Part shown: piece by piece, positions 25,164 to 32,892 of the stretch
Layout: each line of letters starts with the position of its first letter
Numbering within the stretch: position 1 is the first letter of the stretch
Source of the DNA: a virus
Reading direction: 5' to 3' (one strand)
Virus record (IMG/VR): IMGVR_UViG_3300024305_000001
Location: 1-41,034 of that record
Length of the DNA: 41,034 bases
Notes under the pieces: model-generated
The model's input: the letters and a program-made list of their open reading frames with translations, nothing else
Told to the model about the DNA's origin: nothing
Databases searched by the model: none
Position numbers and translations under genes: made by a program

Positions 25164-25685
25164 TTAACACATTGCATCTACCCCAAACAATAACACTCCT
25201 AATTGATTAATCATTTCATTTTTCCATCTCCTTATTGTCATCTCAGAACAATTAAAGTTCTCAGAAAGCTGAACAAAAGTCATTTCTTTTAAGTAAACTC
25301 CCTCTAAAATATAGTATTTGTCTAATTCAAATTTTCCTTTTCTTTTACATCCATTTTTTAATATTTCAAGTGCCACCTCAATGTGTTGAATCATAATGCC
25401 TGTCCTAAGCTTTGATTTTTTTATAGATGAAATAAAAATCTCAGCTTTATCACTACCTTGCATAAAATCCTCAATTTCTAAAGCTGCAGCTTCTATCTCA
25501 ATATCTTCAATATTTGATATAGCATTATTGTAATGCTCCTTGAAAGAATTATAGTTTTTAAGCAGCGTATCAACATTATGATAAATCTGTTTTCTTTGTC
25601 TTTTTAATTCTTGTTTTTGAAATTCTTTTATAGCTTCTTTTGCTGCTCTTTTTGCAACATCATCAATATTTATGTATTCCTTCAT
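25164..25685 (-). CDS. ArpU/RinA-like late transcription regulator
   Basis: The protein has 173 residues from the ATG at 25685, which has GGGAGGG eight bases upstream; a GTG three codons earlier is too close. The N-terminal half is a charged coiled coil. The C-terminal 60 residues have a sigma region-4-like helix-turn-helix (MTFVQLSENFNCSEMTIRRWKNEM in parts), as in ArpU and other phage late-gene regulators. It is the last gene of the early region and just precedes the packaging genes on the same strand, so it probably activates the late operon. Its ribosome site lies in a long hairpin. Confidence 0.8.
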   Translation of the reverse strand: MKEYINIDDVAKRAAKEAIKEFQKQELKRQRKQIYHNVDTLLKNYNSFKEHYNNAISNIEDIEIEAAALEIEDFMQGSDKAEIFISSIKKSKLRTGIMIQHIEVALEILKNGCKRKGKFELDKYYILEGVYLKEMTFVQLSENFNCSEMTIRRWKNEMINQLGVLLFGVDAMC

Positions 25686-25695
25686 GATATCCACC

Positions 25696-25771
25696 CTCCC
25701 GCTTGAAAAACATCACTTATACATGGTATAATCCTCTTGGATGAGAGTTCTCGTGTTGTTTCAAGCGGGAG
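25696..25771 (-). promoter_or_regulatory. Ribosome-site-masking hairpin ahead of the late regulator
   Basis: A perfect 13-base inverted repeat, CTCCCGCTTGAAA, occupies 25696-25708 and 25759-25771, extended inward by AACA/TGTT with one bulge. In the leftward transcript the 3' arm contains most of the GGGAGGG ribosome site of the late regulator. Read-through early mRNA would fold this arm away, while a transcript starting inside the loop would not. Confidence 0.65.
25703..25732 (+). promoter_or_regulatory. Strong rightward promoter inside the inverted repeat
   Basis: On the plus strand TTGAAA (25703-25708), an 18-base spacer, and an extended TGG-TATAAT (-10 at 25727-25732) form one of the best promoters in the window. 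No plus-strand gene follows. Confidence 0.55.
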
Positions 25772-25778
25772 CTTTTTT
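25739..25778 (+). ncRNA. Candidate short antisense RNA over the late-regulator leader
   Basis: A transcript from the promoter at 25703-25732 would start near 25739 and meet AAGC-GGGA-GCTT (GNRA-type tetraloop) followed by six T at 25763-25778. It would be about 40 bases and complementary to the 5' arm of the leader hairpin. The stem is short, so termination is uncertain. Confidence 0.35.
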
Positions 25779-25983
25779 ATTTGTATTCTTTGCCAGTCTT
25801 AATATCTCTGACTTTTATTCTTTCAGTAAGTTCAAAATCAAATTCCTTAAATATTAACTTCATTCCTTTTATTAGATTAGATACTACTTTATCTCTTTGA
25901 GTTGGCTTGTCAGCTCTTCTTATAGCAACTCCTGCTGTATAATCTGAATATCCTTCTGAGTTTTTAAATATGATATTACTCAT
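25777..25983 (-). CDS. Small early-region protein
   Basis: This 68-residue protein is basic, with the pattern YTAGVAIRRADKPTQRDKVVSNLIKGM. It is probably small and helical with a strand-like end. No family is recognised. It starts one base after the next upstream gene stops, and its stop lies at the edge of the inverted repeat. Such proteins precede the late regulator in related phages, but the role is unknown. Confidence 0.6.
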   Translation of the reverse strand: MSNIIFKNSEGYSDYTAGVAIRRADKPTQRDKVVSNLIKGMKLIFKEFDFELTERIKVRDIKTGKEYK

Positions 25984-26382
25984 TTATTTCACCTCATCAA
26001 AAATACTGATTTGAAGTTCGTTAACTGGTACTAAAACATATTTTCCATTTTGATAACGAAGCTCTGATTTTTCGCTATAAGCACCCTCAGATTTATTAGT
26101 CTTTTTGAGAGTTGAGTTAATATTATAGTTAAATATAGGCTGTTTGTAGTAATAAGATGGCATTCCTGTATTTTGGTCTCCATCTTCAGTTTGCTCAATA
26201 ACTTCTATCTTTAATTTCAAAGTTATCTCTGCTCCTTCAAAATTGTTTTCTTCAATCTCTTTAATGCTTCCAGTAATGTGTTTATCAAATATATTAAGCA
26301 TATTATTAAAAATCTCACTTCTCACGTTTATATCTTTAACTTTCCTTTTGTAATCTGAATAACTCGATAGGTTCTGCATCAT
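25984..26382 (-). CDS. Hypothetical early-region protein
   Basis: The protein has 132 residues from the ATG at 26382. GGAGG lies five bases upstream of that codon and inside the longer frame that begins at 26400; an ATG at 26379 is equally possible. The middle has a strand-rich ITLKLKIEVIEQTEDGDQ segment. The end, LQISIFDEVK, resembles the C-terminal tips of clamp-binding or single-strand DNA-binding proteins (a QxxIFD-like motif), though that is weak evidence. It lies between RusA and the small late-side gene. Confidence 0.6.
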   Translation of the reverse strand: MMQNLSSYSDYKRKVKDINVRSEIFNNMLNIFDKHITGSIKEIEENNFEGAEITLKLKIEVIEQTEDGDQNTGMPSYYYKQPIFNYNINSTLKKTNKSEGAYSEKSELRYQNGKYVLVPVNELQISIFDEVK

Positions 26383-26412
26383 TAAATCCTCCTTCAACAT
26401 TTAAAATTAGTT

Positions 26413-26841
26413 TCAAATTTCATACATAGTAATTTCAACTCTTGGAGAGCTGCTATAATACTTTCTTGCTAACACTTCAACTATTTGACTATCATCTTCA
26501 TAAGCTACTCCATTTAATGAATCTGTTATGCTTTTTAAAATATTATCAATATCTGGTCTCTTAGTGGGTCTTAGCTCTTTATTCTCCATTTTTAAAGCTT
26601 TGATTTTTGAAGTTGATTTTGGAATTTTAAAAAATGTATCAATCTGAAAATACAATTCTCCAGATAGAAGTGTCTGACCATTTTTATGAAAGTATAGCTC
26701 CCTTACAAGCATTTCATAGTTCTTTGTTTTTTCCGGAGTATGAGTCCCCCATTTTGTAACTCTGGGTCTTCCTTTCGCAATAGGTTCTCCTGGAATAGTA
26801 AGTTTATAGACCTTGTTAGTATTAGCAATATCTTCTTCCAT
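26413..26841 (-). CDS. rusA: RusA-type Holliday junction resolvase
   Basis: The protein has 142 residues from the ATG at 26841 (GAGGAG seven bases upstream). Family signatures are IPGEPIAKGRPRVTK near the N-terminus, and RPTKRPDIDNILKSITDSLNG with YEDDSQIV. The conserved Asp residues in PDIDN and EDDSQ bind the metal that cleaves junctions. In phages the enzyme resolves recombination and replication forks before packaging. It lies in the early region with RecT. Confidence 0.92.
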   Translation of the reverse strand: MEEDIANTNKVYKLTIPGEPIAKGRPRVTKWGTHTPEKTKNYEMLVRELYFHKNGQTLLSGELYFQIDTFFKIPKSTSKIKALKMENKELRPTKRPDIDNILKSITDSLNGVAYEDDSQIVEVLARKYYSSSPRVEITMYEI

Positions 26842-26882
26842 ATTTATTCTCCTCAATGTTAATTTTTGTTAATCAAATTGCT

Positions 26883-27032
26883 TTACTCTTCGTCTTCAAT
26901 AACATAAAATTCTTTCTTACACTCTTCACATCTGTGCTTTGCCTTTAAAGGCTTATAGGATATATCATTGCTTCCACAAAAAGGGCAATTTTCAACATTA
27001 TCAGCAGTATATCCTTCAACATAAACATTCAT
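26883..27032 (-). CDS. Small zinc-ribbon protein A
   Basis: This 49-residue frame has two CxxC pairs (Cys16/Cys19 and Cys36/Cys39), as in a rubredoxin-like zinc ribbon. Its ATG overlaps the previous stop in a TAATG, and GAGG lies seven bases upstream. Small zinc ribbons of this kind often accompany phage replication genes. The target is unknown. Confidence 0.75.
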   Translation of the reverse strand: MNVYVEGYTADNVENCPFCGSNDISYKPLKAKHRCEECKKEFYVIEDEE

Positions 27033-27220
27033 TATTTTTCCTCGCTTTCCATGCAGTTATGACACATTCCATTTTTTAAATCTTGCTTATACCAGTTTTC
27101 GCCACATATAATACACTTTCCAAAATCTGATTTACATTTATCACATAAAGGGATTTCTTTGCAAATATTCACTTCAAACACTCTACTTTTTGTTTCAGCA
27201 CTACAATTTGAACACTTCAT
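27032..27220 (-). CDS. Small zinc-binding protein B
   Basis: This 62-residue protein has nine Cys, mostly in CxxC pairs (Cys3/6, 26/29, 36/39, 53/56, plus Cys20), enough for two zinc sites. It is directly coupled to zinc-ribbon protein A through a TAATG overlap. The pair probably arose or moves together. The function is unknown; a binding role in replication or transcription is only inferred. Confidence 0.75.
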   Translation of the reverse strand: MKCSNCSAETKSRVFEVNICKEIPLCDKCKSDFGKCIICGENWYKQDLKNGMCHNCMESEEK

Positions 27221-27243
27221 AACTCCCTCGCTTTCTCAACCTA

Positions 27244-27420
27244 TTACGAAACTTTTAAGCTTAGTTCTTTCCACTTCTTAAGCTGTGCAGCTACTTTGTC
27301 TTTTACTGCCTGCTCAGTAGGTCCATATATCATCTTTATATCTGGATAGTTAACATGTGGATTTCTTAGTACAAAATAATATCTATCTTTCTTTGTGGTA
27401 GTATCTTTCTTGATTTCCAT
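27244..27420 (-). CDS. Small early-region protein, possible DNA-binding helper
   Basis: This 58-residue frame starts at the ATG at 27420 with AGGAGG-like GGAGGGTTTGT upstream. It has the pattern RYYFVLRNPHVNYPDIKMIYGPTE followed by a helix rich in Lys, Ala and Gln. It looks like a short strand-helix protein. No family is recognised. It lies between the replication initiator and the zinc proteins, all on the same strand. Confidence 0.6.
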   Translation of the reverse strand: MEIKKDTTTKKDRYYFVLRNPHVNYPDIKMIYGPTEQAVKDKVAAQLKKWKELSLKVS

Positions 27421-27430
27421 ACAAACCCTC

Positions 27431-27553
27431 CTAATTTAATCTATTAATAGCTGATAAATAAGCTCTTCCTGCTTCAATTGCTTTATCTAGCGGTAAATTC
27501 TTCTTAAAATACAGTTTGTCTATATATCTAAGTGCCTTATCTAAATTACTCAT
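27431..27553 (-). CDS. Very small basic helical protein
   Basis: This 40-residue frame starts at the ATG at 27553, overlapping the stop of the replication initiator by four bases, so translation is probably coupled. Residues are mainly helical (ALRYIDKLYFKKN and AIEAGRAYLSAIN). The function is unknown. Confidence 0.5.
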   Translation of the reverse strand: MSNLDKALRYIDKLYFKKNLPLDKAIEAGRAYLSAINRLN

Positions 27554-28368
27554 ATAGAATCCTCACTCCTTGCCTTAACTCTTTTATTCATAAGCATGGT
27601 TTCTAAATCCTCATTGTTTACGGATTTGTATGAACCTTGCAAATTCTGTTTATTCTTTGCTTTAGTCTTATCTGAGTCAAATTTGTTTTTATAATTTCCC
27701 TCAAGAACCTTGATAAAATTATCATGTTCTAAAAACCAGTCAAAACTAATAACCCAGCCTCTATCATTTTGTCCATTCAAAAACAAAGAGTCTTTGACAT
27801 TACCAATAGCTCTTATTATTTCTGATTCTCCATAGTCTTTTAACAAAGTCTTTAGAAGCTTATGCCTATTAGAACCTAGCCTTATTATTTTAATTTGAGT
27901 TAGCCCTAAATTATTCCATGCATCAAGAACCCCTTTTATCGGAGTGCTCCCTATATTATCTTTAGATAATATATTTAGTTTAGTTTTGTTTAGTTTATTT
28001 ATGTCTGCGGTTTGGACTTCGGTATTTACTTCGCTTTTTACTACTGTATTTACTACGCTTTGTACTTCGGTTTGTACTACTATTTTGAAAGTGTTTTTTA
28101 TCTTATATCTATTTGGAGAACCCTTTTTCCCTTTTTGAAATTCGAAAAGTCCAGACACGATTAGCTTATCTCTGCATTCAATGAAGGTTGATTCTCTTTT
28201 CATTTGCATCAACGCCATTAATCGCTGGTTATCTACTGTAACCCATTCGCTCCATCCACATCTATTGAACAGTGCAATCAATTTGTACCATAGCAATTGC
28301 GATGAGACTGGCAAATAGTTAACTTCGAGCCACCTTTCAAATGAGTTGATTAGTTCGATATAATTCAT
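27550..28368 (-). CDS. Phage replication initiator (DnaD-like)
   Basis: This 272-residue protein has a winged-helix-like N-terminus (about 20-90, with WYKLIALFNRCGWSEW and LVSGLFEF-like turns). A repetitive linker covers about 93-125 (VVQTEVQSVV-type units). The C-terminal domain is of the phage replisome-organiser type (about 145-225, LGSNRHKLLKTLLKDYGESEIIRAI pattern). Such proteins bind the origin and load the host helicase. The repetitive linker is encoded by tandem 12-base repeats that look like origin iterons. No separate helicase loader gene is present in the window. Confidence 0.8.
   Translation of the reverse strand: MNYIELINSFERWLEVNYLPVSSQLLWYKLIALFNRCGWSEWVTVDNQRLMALMQMKRESTFIECRDKLIVSGLFEFQKGKKGSPNRYKIKNTFKIVVQTEVQSVVNTVVKSEVNTEVQTADINKLNKTKLNILSKDNIGSTPIKGVLDAWNNLGLTQIKIIRLGSNRHKLLKTLLKDYGESEIIRAIGNVKDSLFLNGQNDRGWVISFDWFLEHDNFIKVLEGNYKNKFDSDKTKAKNKQNLQGSYKSVNNEDLETMLMNKRVKARSEDSI
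28004..28087. repeat. Tandem 12-base repeats, candidate phage replication origin
   Basis: About six to seven adjacent 12-base units of the form ACTTCGGTATTT or ACTACTGTATTT start at 28016, 28028, 28040, 28052, 28064 and 28076, with a degenerate one at 28004. An AT-rich stretch (27960-28000, TTTAGTTTAG type) flanks one side. They lie inside the initiator gene, as in lambda O and several Gram-positive phage rep genes. Confidence 0.6.
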
Positions 28369-28401
28369 GCTGAAACTCCCTTATAATACAGATTTACGAT
28401 T

Positions 28402-29109
28402 TTATGAACTTGCTATAACTAAATTACCTCTAAAAACTTCTCTTATTTCTTTTTCAATGATATTTACATCTGAATTTCCATCACTTAGATGAAGTAGATA
28501 TAGATTCTTTAAACTTTCGGTACCATTTGTTTTAAGAAACTCAATTACATTATCAAGTCCAAAGTGTGACCTTCTAATTCTGTTAGCAAGTTCTGGCAAC
28601 ATGTATCCGCTATGAATATTTCTAGTTAGAACCTCTTCACAGTAATTGCACTCTACTGCTATATGATCAAGTCCAGCAAACTTATATCTGATGTAATATG
28701 TGTCTGTAGCAAATAAGAGTTTCTCTTTAGTCTCTTTTTCATATAAGAGGAACCCTAGTGGCTCATTACAGTCATGCTCTGTTTTAAATGCTAATATATT
28801 GAATCCTGCTATGCTTATCTGCTGCTTATCCATAACTTTTATATATCTATGGCCAGAAACTTTACACCCTTCAAATGTACCTTTAGATGCATATACATCA
28901 ATACCAGCTTTTGCTATATCCTTTATTGATTTAGCGTGGTCCTGATGCTCATGAGTTATTAGACATCCTTTTATATCTGATAGATTAAAATCTAGAGTTT
29001 CTTTAATCTTTTTAAAGGGGATACCTGCTTCTAAAAGCAGGTTCCCTTCACTTCCTTTTACTAAATATGAATTACCTTTACTGCTACTTGCTAATATTTG
29101 AAATTCCAT
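28402..29109 (-). CDS. Metallo-beta-lactamase fold hydrolase
   Basis: This 235-residue protein has the MBL zinc motif HEHQDH at residues 53-58 and later His and Asp residues suitable as ligands (KTEHDC, LLFATDT, then LLHLSDGN). Phages of Firmicutes often carry this protein next to RecT and an SbcC-like ATPase. It may act as a nuclease or phosphodiesterase in DNA metabolism, but the substrate is not visible from the sequence. Confidence 0.88.
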   Translation of the reverse strand: MEFQILASSSKGNSYLVKGSEGNLLLEAGIPFKKIKETLDFNLSDIKGCLITHEHQDHAKSIKDIAKAGIDVYASKGTFEGCKVSGHRYIKVMDKQQISIAGFNILAFKTEHDCNEPLGFLLYEKETKEKLLFATDTYYIRYKFAGLDHIAVECNYCEEVLTRNIHSGYMLPELANRIRRSHFGLDNVIEFLKTNGTESLKNLYLLHLSDGNSDVNIIEKEIREVFRGNLVIASS

Positions 29110-29120
29110 AAGATACTCCT

Positions 29121-30011
29121 TTAGAATTCAGGTTCTATTTGTATTTGCCCAGCTGATTCATTAGATTCTGTATATTCAACATCTACAATAGGCTCTTTAT
29201 TATCAGGTTTATCTTCTTCAAAATCTAACAATTCCCTATTTGCATTACTTGATATCTCTTTTTTCACTGGATCAATATCCTCGTTATCAGTGGTCTTGTT
29301 AAACTCTTCTAGAAGGATATCAGCGTCATCTGAGGTATTAACAAACATCTTACAAGCTCTATTAATTACTGATTTCTTTGCCATTTCTTCACTAAAGTTT
29401 TTATGAGCTCCACTTGAACCTTTAGTAGCTCCCTGATTCCATGCTGCTTGTATTTGAGCTAGTGTCATTATTTCTGTATGAATAGGACCGTTATCACCCA
29501 TAATCATTGCAAATGCACCTAAAATCTTCTTATTATCAATATTCTCAAACTTAGGGTTAAACTTTTTAATCCGAATAGTACCAGTTGCTATATCAAATTC
29601 AGTTTCTATTTCATCACCTTCATATATGCAGTAGGCTTTTACATCAACCACACCTTTGATTCTCTTAGTAACTGCTACTGTTCCCATGTAACTTCTCATT
29701 AGTGTCAGCTGGTCACCGTACACTACGAAATAACATTGATTCTTTGCTGGAGATAATCCTTGAATAACCATGCTTAACATTGCATTAGTTATTGAAGTTT
29801 TAGAACATACTTTAAGAGCTTCCTTTCCATTTCTATCCTTTGTTTCTAAAAGTTTTAAATAAGCACTTCTAACTGCATTTCCTAGGCTGTAATTAGGAGG
29901 TAAGTTAATAGTACTTTCCTCATTAAGAACCTTTAAATTTTCTTGAACCTTTCCAATAAACTCATTTACTGTTTCCTTTTGTTCCACTAAATCTTTTTTT
30001 ACCTCTGCCAT
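29121..30011 (-). CDS. recT: RecT single-strand annealing protein
   Basis: This 296-residue protein shows RecT family features: LPPNYSLGNAVRSAYLKL in the N-terminal region and the SMVIQGLSPAKNQCYFVVYGDQLTLMRSYMG core (about 78-108). The conserved KGSSGAHKNFSEEMAKKSVINRACK helix is at about 197-221. The C-terminal tail is acidic. RecT pairs complementary single strands during phage recombination and repair. It lies between MBL and ATPase genes. Confidence 0.93.
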   Translation of the reverse strand: MAEVKKDLVEQKETVNEFIGKVQENLKVLNEESTINLPPNYSLGNAVRSAYLKLLETKDRNGKEALKVCSKTSITNAMLSMVIQGLSPAKNQCYFVVYGDQLTLMRSYMGTVAVTKRIKGVVDVKAYCIYEGDEIETEFDIATGTIRIKKFNPKFENIDNKKILGAFAMIMGDNGPIHTEIMTLAQIQAAWNQGATKGSSGAHKNFSEEMAKKSVINRACKMFVNTSDDADILLEEFNKTTDNEDIDPVKKEISSNANRELLDFEEDKPDNKEPIVDVEYTESNESAGQIQIEPEF

Positions 30012-30012
30012 T

Positions 30013-31947
30013 TTAAGCTACCTCCCTATTTTCAATAAGTTCAAATTTTAATTTTTCATCCTTGGTTACAACTAAATTAATTACTTGGCTTTTAATATCT
30101 ACAATTTCATTTACTGACTCTCTATTATCAATAAAAATTGGTGCCTGGAACTTGTAGTAATCTGTAAGAGTATTTATAATATCTAGACCTGCATTTATCT
30201 TCATAGCATTATTTAAATCCTCAAAAGGTACTCCGTTTACAGTTGCTATGAAGGTTTCATTTATACCACCATTTACTTGAGTTTCAAATAGCTTGAATTT
30301 TACTAGTCTAAACTTGTTATTTAGCTTTTCTTCCAGTAAATCTGACTTTGTGATTATGAATTGTTCACATAAGAACTCTTTCTTTTCCAGCTCTGCAATC
30401 ATATTTGAGAGTTCTCTTTCTCTTTCTTTAAGCTCAGTTACTCTTTTCTCGTTGTCTTTAGCAATGTCAATCTTAGCAATCTGTTTTGATATTTTATCTA
30501 GCTGATCATTAAGTTCTTTTACTTTTTCTGAGTTATCATTAGCACTTTGAAGCTCAAGGATATCTTTAATTTCTTGCTCTTTAATTTGAATTTTGTTCAG
30601 TATCTCTTGGTATTCCTTATTTGTGGAAACATCAATTACTTTAAGCTGCTCTTCAAGCCTTTTTACAAGGTCAGCTTTTGAAAGCATTTCATTTTTTAGA
30701 GCAGTTACAATTTCTTCTTTATCTTTTAAATCTATTGCATTTAATGCTTCTTCTGCTTTTAGCTTATCTGCCTTTATGTCCTTGCCTAATTGATTTATAG
30801 AGATAAGCTTTTTCTGATTATTAGAATTAAACTCATCTATATGCTTTTGAATTTCTTCTTCAGGAAGTACTTGATGGCATGTAGGACATATATTTGAGCT
30901 TTCATCAAACTTTAGATTTTTAACTTTCTCAAATTCAGCTCTTAAATCGGACAGCTTTTTATCAAATTCTTTTATATCTTCAGTTAGAGTCTTTACTTTT
31001 CTTGCTTCATCTTCTAAAGTGTCTTTATTTTGAAGGTATGCTTTTTTAATAGCAGCTCCTTCTTCCATTGCTGAATCTATTTTTTCTCTTAAATCCTTTG
31101 TGGCATTTTGCTCTAGTTCTACAAGCTGATTTTTATATAGAGATATTGAACCTTTAATGTTTCTGATTCTAAATTCATAATCTTTAGAGCTTGAATCTTT
31201 TAAAGTTCCAATTTCATCTTCTACAGCCTTTTTACTTTCAAGTAATGTATTGATATCTTGAACCTCTTCATCAATGCGTGAGAGTTCGTCTATTCGATAA
31301 GGGATTGATTTAATCTCTTCATTGAGCTTTCTTCTTCTAGCTGACATCTCCGCCTGTATATCCTCTATGGATTTATCTGATAAGAGATCCTTAAGCTCTA
31401 AAAGCTTAGAATTTTTATCAAATATTTCTTCGTGCTGTACTTCTCCACATATTTCAAGTGCTATCTGTCTTCTTTTCTTCCAGTCAACTTTAGTGTTAAA
31501 GTGCAGCGGGTTAGTTATGATTTTAAAAGTATCTTCGTCTATGATTTCAGCTAAGAAATCCTTATATTCTTTGAGCTTTTTAGGTACTTTGTTAATAAAG
31601 TAATCTGTAGTATGGCCAGTAAGCTCTGAATCAGCTTGACCTCTTTTTTTAGTCCATTTTTCTTTATATGTCTTTTGAAGTTCAACATGCTTACCATCAA
31701 GTTCAATAACTGCTATTACTTCGTGCTCCATCATGTGATTTGGTTCTCCAAGGATATCCAGTGGCTTTACATTAAACTGACTAGAGTTTTGGCTATCTTT
31801 ATCGAATAGCAACCACATAAAAGCATCAAATATAGTTGTTTTTCCTGTACCATTTTCTCCGTATACATTTAGGTCTTTTCCATCTATCTCAAGTGACAAA
31901 TCTTTAATGCCCTTGAAATTTCTAAGTTTTAGGTTAATAAGTTTCAT
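30013..31947 (-). CDS. SbcC/Rad50-like AAA ATPase
   Basis: This 644-residue protein has an N-terminal Walker A motif (YGENGTGKTT at about 34-43). Long coiled coils enclose a zinc-hook CPTCHQ (about 353-358). A C-terminal lobe contains PIFIDNRESVN, a Walker B-like segment in which the usual acidic pair of SbcC is altered. It probably processes DNA ends with RecT. No SbcD-type nuclease is encoded nearby; the MBL protein two genes away is one candidate partner. The frame ends 1 base before recT. Confidence 0.88.
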   Translation of the reverse strand: MKLINLKLRNFKGIKDLSLEIDGKDLNVYGENGTGKTTIFDAFMWLLFDKDSQNSSQFNVKPLDILGEPNHMMEHEVIAVIELDGKHVELQKTYKEKWTKKRGQADSELTGHTTDYFINKVPKKLKEYKDFLAEIIDEDTFKIITNPLHFNTKVDWKKRRQIALEICGEVQHEEIFDKNSKLLELKDLLSDKSIEDIQAEMSARRRKLNEEIKSIPYRIDELSRIDEEVQDINTLLESKKAVEDEIGTLKDSSSKDYEFRIRNIKGSISLYKNQLVELEQNATKDLREKIDSAMEEGAAIKKAYLQNKDTLEDEARKVKTLTEDIKEFDKKLSDLRAEFEKVKNLKFDESSNICPTCHQVLPEEEIQKHIDEFNSNNQKKLISINQLGKDIKADKLKAEEALNAIDLKDKEEIVTALKNEMLSKADLVKRLEEQLKVIDVSTNKEYQEILNKIQIKEQEIKDILELQSANDNSEKVKELNDQLDKISKQIAKIDIAKDNEKRVTELKERERELSNMIAELEKKEFLCEQFIITKSDLLEEKLNNKFRLVKFKLFETQVNGGINETFIATVNGVPFEDLNNAMKINAGLDIINTLTDYYKFQAPIFIDNRESVNEIVDIKSQVINLVVTKDEKLKFELIENREVA

Positions 31948-31978
31948 TTTATATTCCTCCTGTATTTATAATTAATGT

Positions 31979-32182
31979 TTAGGCCCAAGTACCGTTTTCA
32001 TAGTAGTGAAACCATTCCCCATTTCTTAGCTTTACACATACTGTATTATTTTCATCTATCCAAACTTTAGTGATTTTCATTCCACTCTTATATTCGTTTC
32101 CTACACAATCAGTGTGTTTCTTATTTACTCTATGCATCAATTTCTTTTGTTCTTCAGTTAGATTCTCAATACCTATTATCAT
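31979..32182 (-). CDS. Small early-region protein
   Basis: This 67-residue protein has the pattern LTEEQKKLMHRVNKKH, then VWIDENNTVCVKLRNGEWFHYY. That suggests a helical start and a small strand-rich end like those of several short phage replication accessory proteins. GGGAGG lies a few bases before the ATG. No function is recognised. It is the first gene of the recombination block, and an opposing promoter and short RNA unit overlap its leader. Confidence 0.6.
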   Translation of the reverse strand: MIIGIENLTEEQKKLMHRVNKKHTDCVGNEYKSGMKITKVWIDENNTVCVKLRNGEWFHYYENGTWA

Positions 32183-32204
32183 TTTGGGCCTCCCGTGGTA
32201 TAAT
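32176..32204 (+). promoter_or_regulatory. Rightward promoter antisense to the recombination-block leader
   Basis: On the plus strand TTATCA (32176-32181), a 17-base spacer and an extended TGG-TATAAT (-10 at 32199-32204) form a good promoter. Its -35 overlaps the start codon of the gene at 32182. Confidence 0.5.
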
Positions 32205-32210
32205 ATTTTT

Positions 32211-32263
32211 AGAGTTTTTTTCTTATGCCCTTTTGTGAGTTGCCGCTCGCGATGGGCTTTTTT
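32211..32263 (+). ncRNA. Candidate short antisense RNA at an early-operon junction
   Basis: From the promoter at 32176-32204, a transcript of about 55 bases would end at a two-part hairpin: GCCC/GGGC outside and GTGAG/CTCGC inside, followed by six T (32227-32263). It is complementary to the 3' end of the XRE gene and to the untranslated gap before the next gene. It has no reading frame of note. Confidence 0.5.
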
Positions 32264-32693
32264 CTTGCAATGAAACGATTAGATTTAGTGTTGATATTAA
32301 TAAATCAAATAATTTTTCTTGTATAACTTTTACAGTAGTAACTTCTTTATCATCTATTACTTCATCTGAAACTACATCTATCAAATGCCTTAGCACATCT
32401 TGGATGTGTCCAAGTGAACTTTGAAATGAAATTGTGCTCCCAGATAACTCTTTAAGGCATAGCTCCTCTAGATTTACACCAGGAGAAATATTTTTAAGAT
32501 GCATTAAAGGCAACCATGATGCATTGTATTTTTCAGTCATAGCCACTACTATTTCATCCGGAACCTTATATTTGTTATTCTCATAATCAGATAATGTCCT
32601 AATACTTACGTGTAGCAGCTCACTTGCATGTTCTTGTGTCAAACCAGCATTATTTCTGGCTACCTGATAGAAATTCAAGAAATCTCTTCGCAT
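32223..32693 (-). CDS. XRE-family regulator of the early operon
   Basis: This 156-residue protein has an XRE helix-turn-helix at about residues 8-60 (AGLTQEHASELLHVSIRTLSDYENNK in parts). A helical C-terminal domain follows and ends in a very basic tail. It may regulate early genes or act as an antirepressor. The start codon lies inside the previous frame (44-base out-of-frame overlap), with AAAGGAG upstream. Its 3' end overlaps a plus-strand terminator-like hairpin. Confidence 0.8.
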   Translation of the reverse strand: MRRDFLNFYQVARNNAGLTQEHASELLHVSIRTLSDYENNKYKVPDEIVVAMTEKYNASWLPLMHLKNISPGVNLEELCLKELSGSTISFQSSLGHIQDVLRHLIDVVSDEVIDDKEVTTVKVIQEKLFDLLISTLNLIVSLQEKSPSRAATHKRA

Positions 32694-32892
32694 TAATATC
32701 TCCTTTCAGTCTTGATATAATTAAAATAAGAACTAAAATCGGTACAATATAAATAAGAAAAAAAATAATCGGAGATAATATCCATATGGATATAAATCTC
32801 AAAAATCCAGCTATTATTATCCCTCCATTTCCAAACATAGCCGATAGAAAGTCAGCTACTCCCATCCAATCTACCCTCTCATAGAAAAACAT
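32650..32892 (-). CDS. Small membrane protein of the early operon
   Basis: This 80-residue protein has two hydrophobic segments (about 22-38 and 40-60). It starts at an ATG with AGGAGG five bases upstream. The C-terminal part lies in the overlap with the XRE gene. It may be a membrane-acting phage accessory protein (for example one affecting host physiology), but no family is recognised. Confidence 0.6.
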   Translation of the reverse strand: MFFYERVDWMGVADFLSAMFGNGGIIIAGFLRFISIWILSPIIFFLIYIVPILVLILIISRLKGDINAKRFLEFLSGSQK

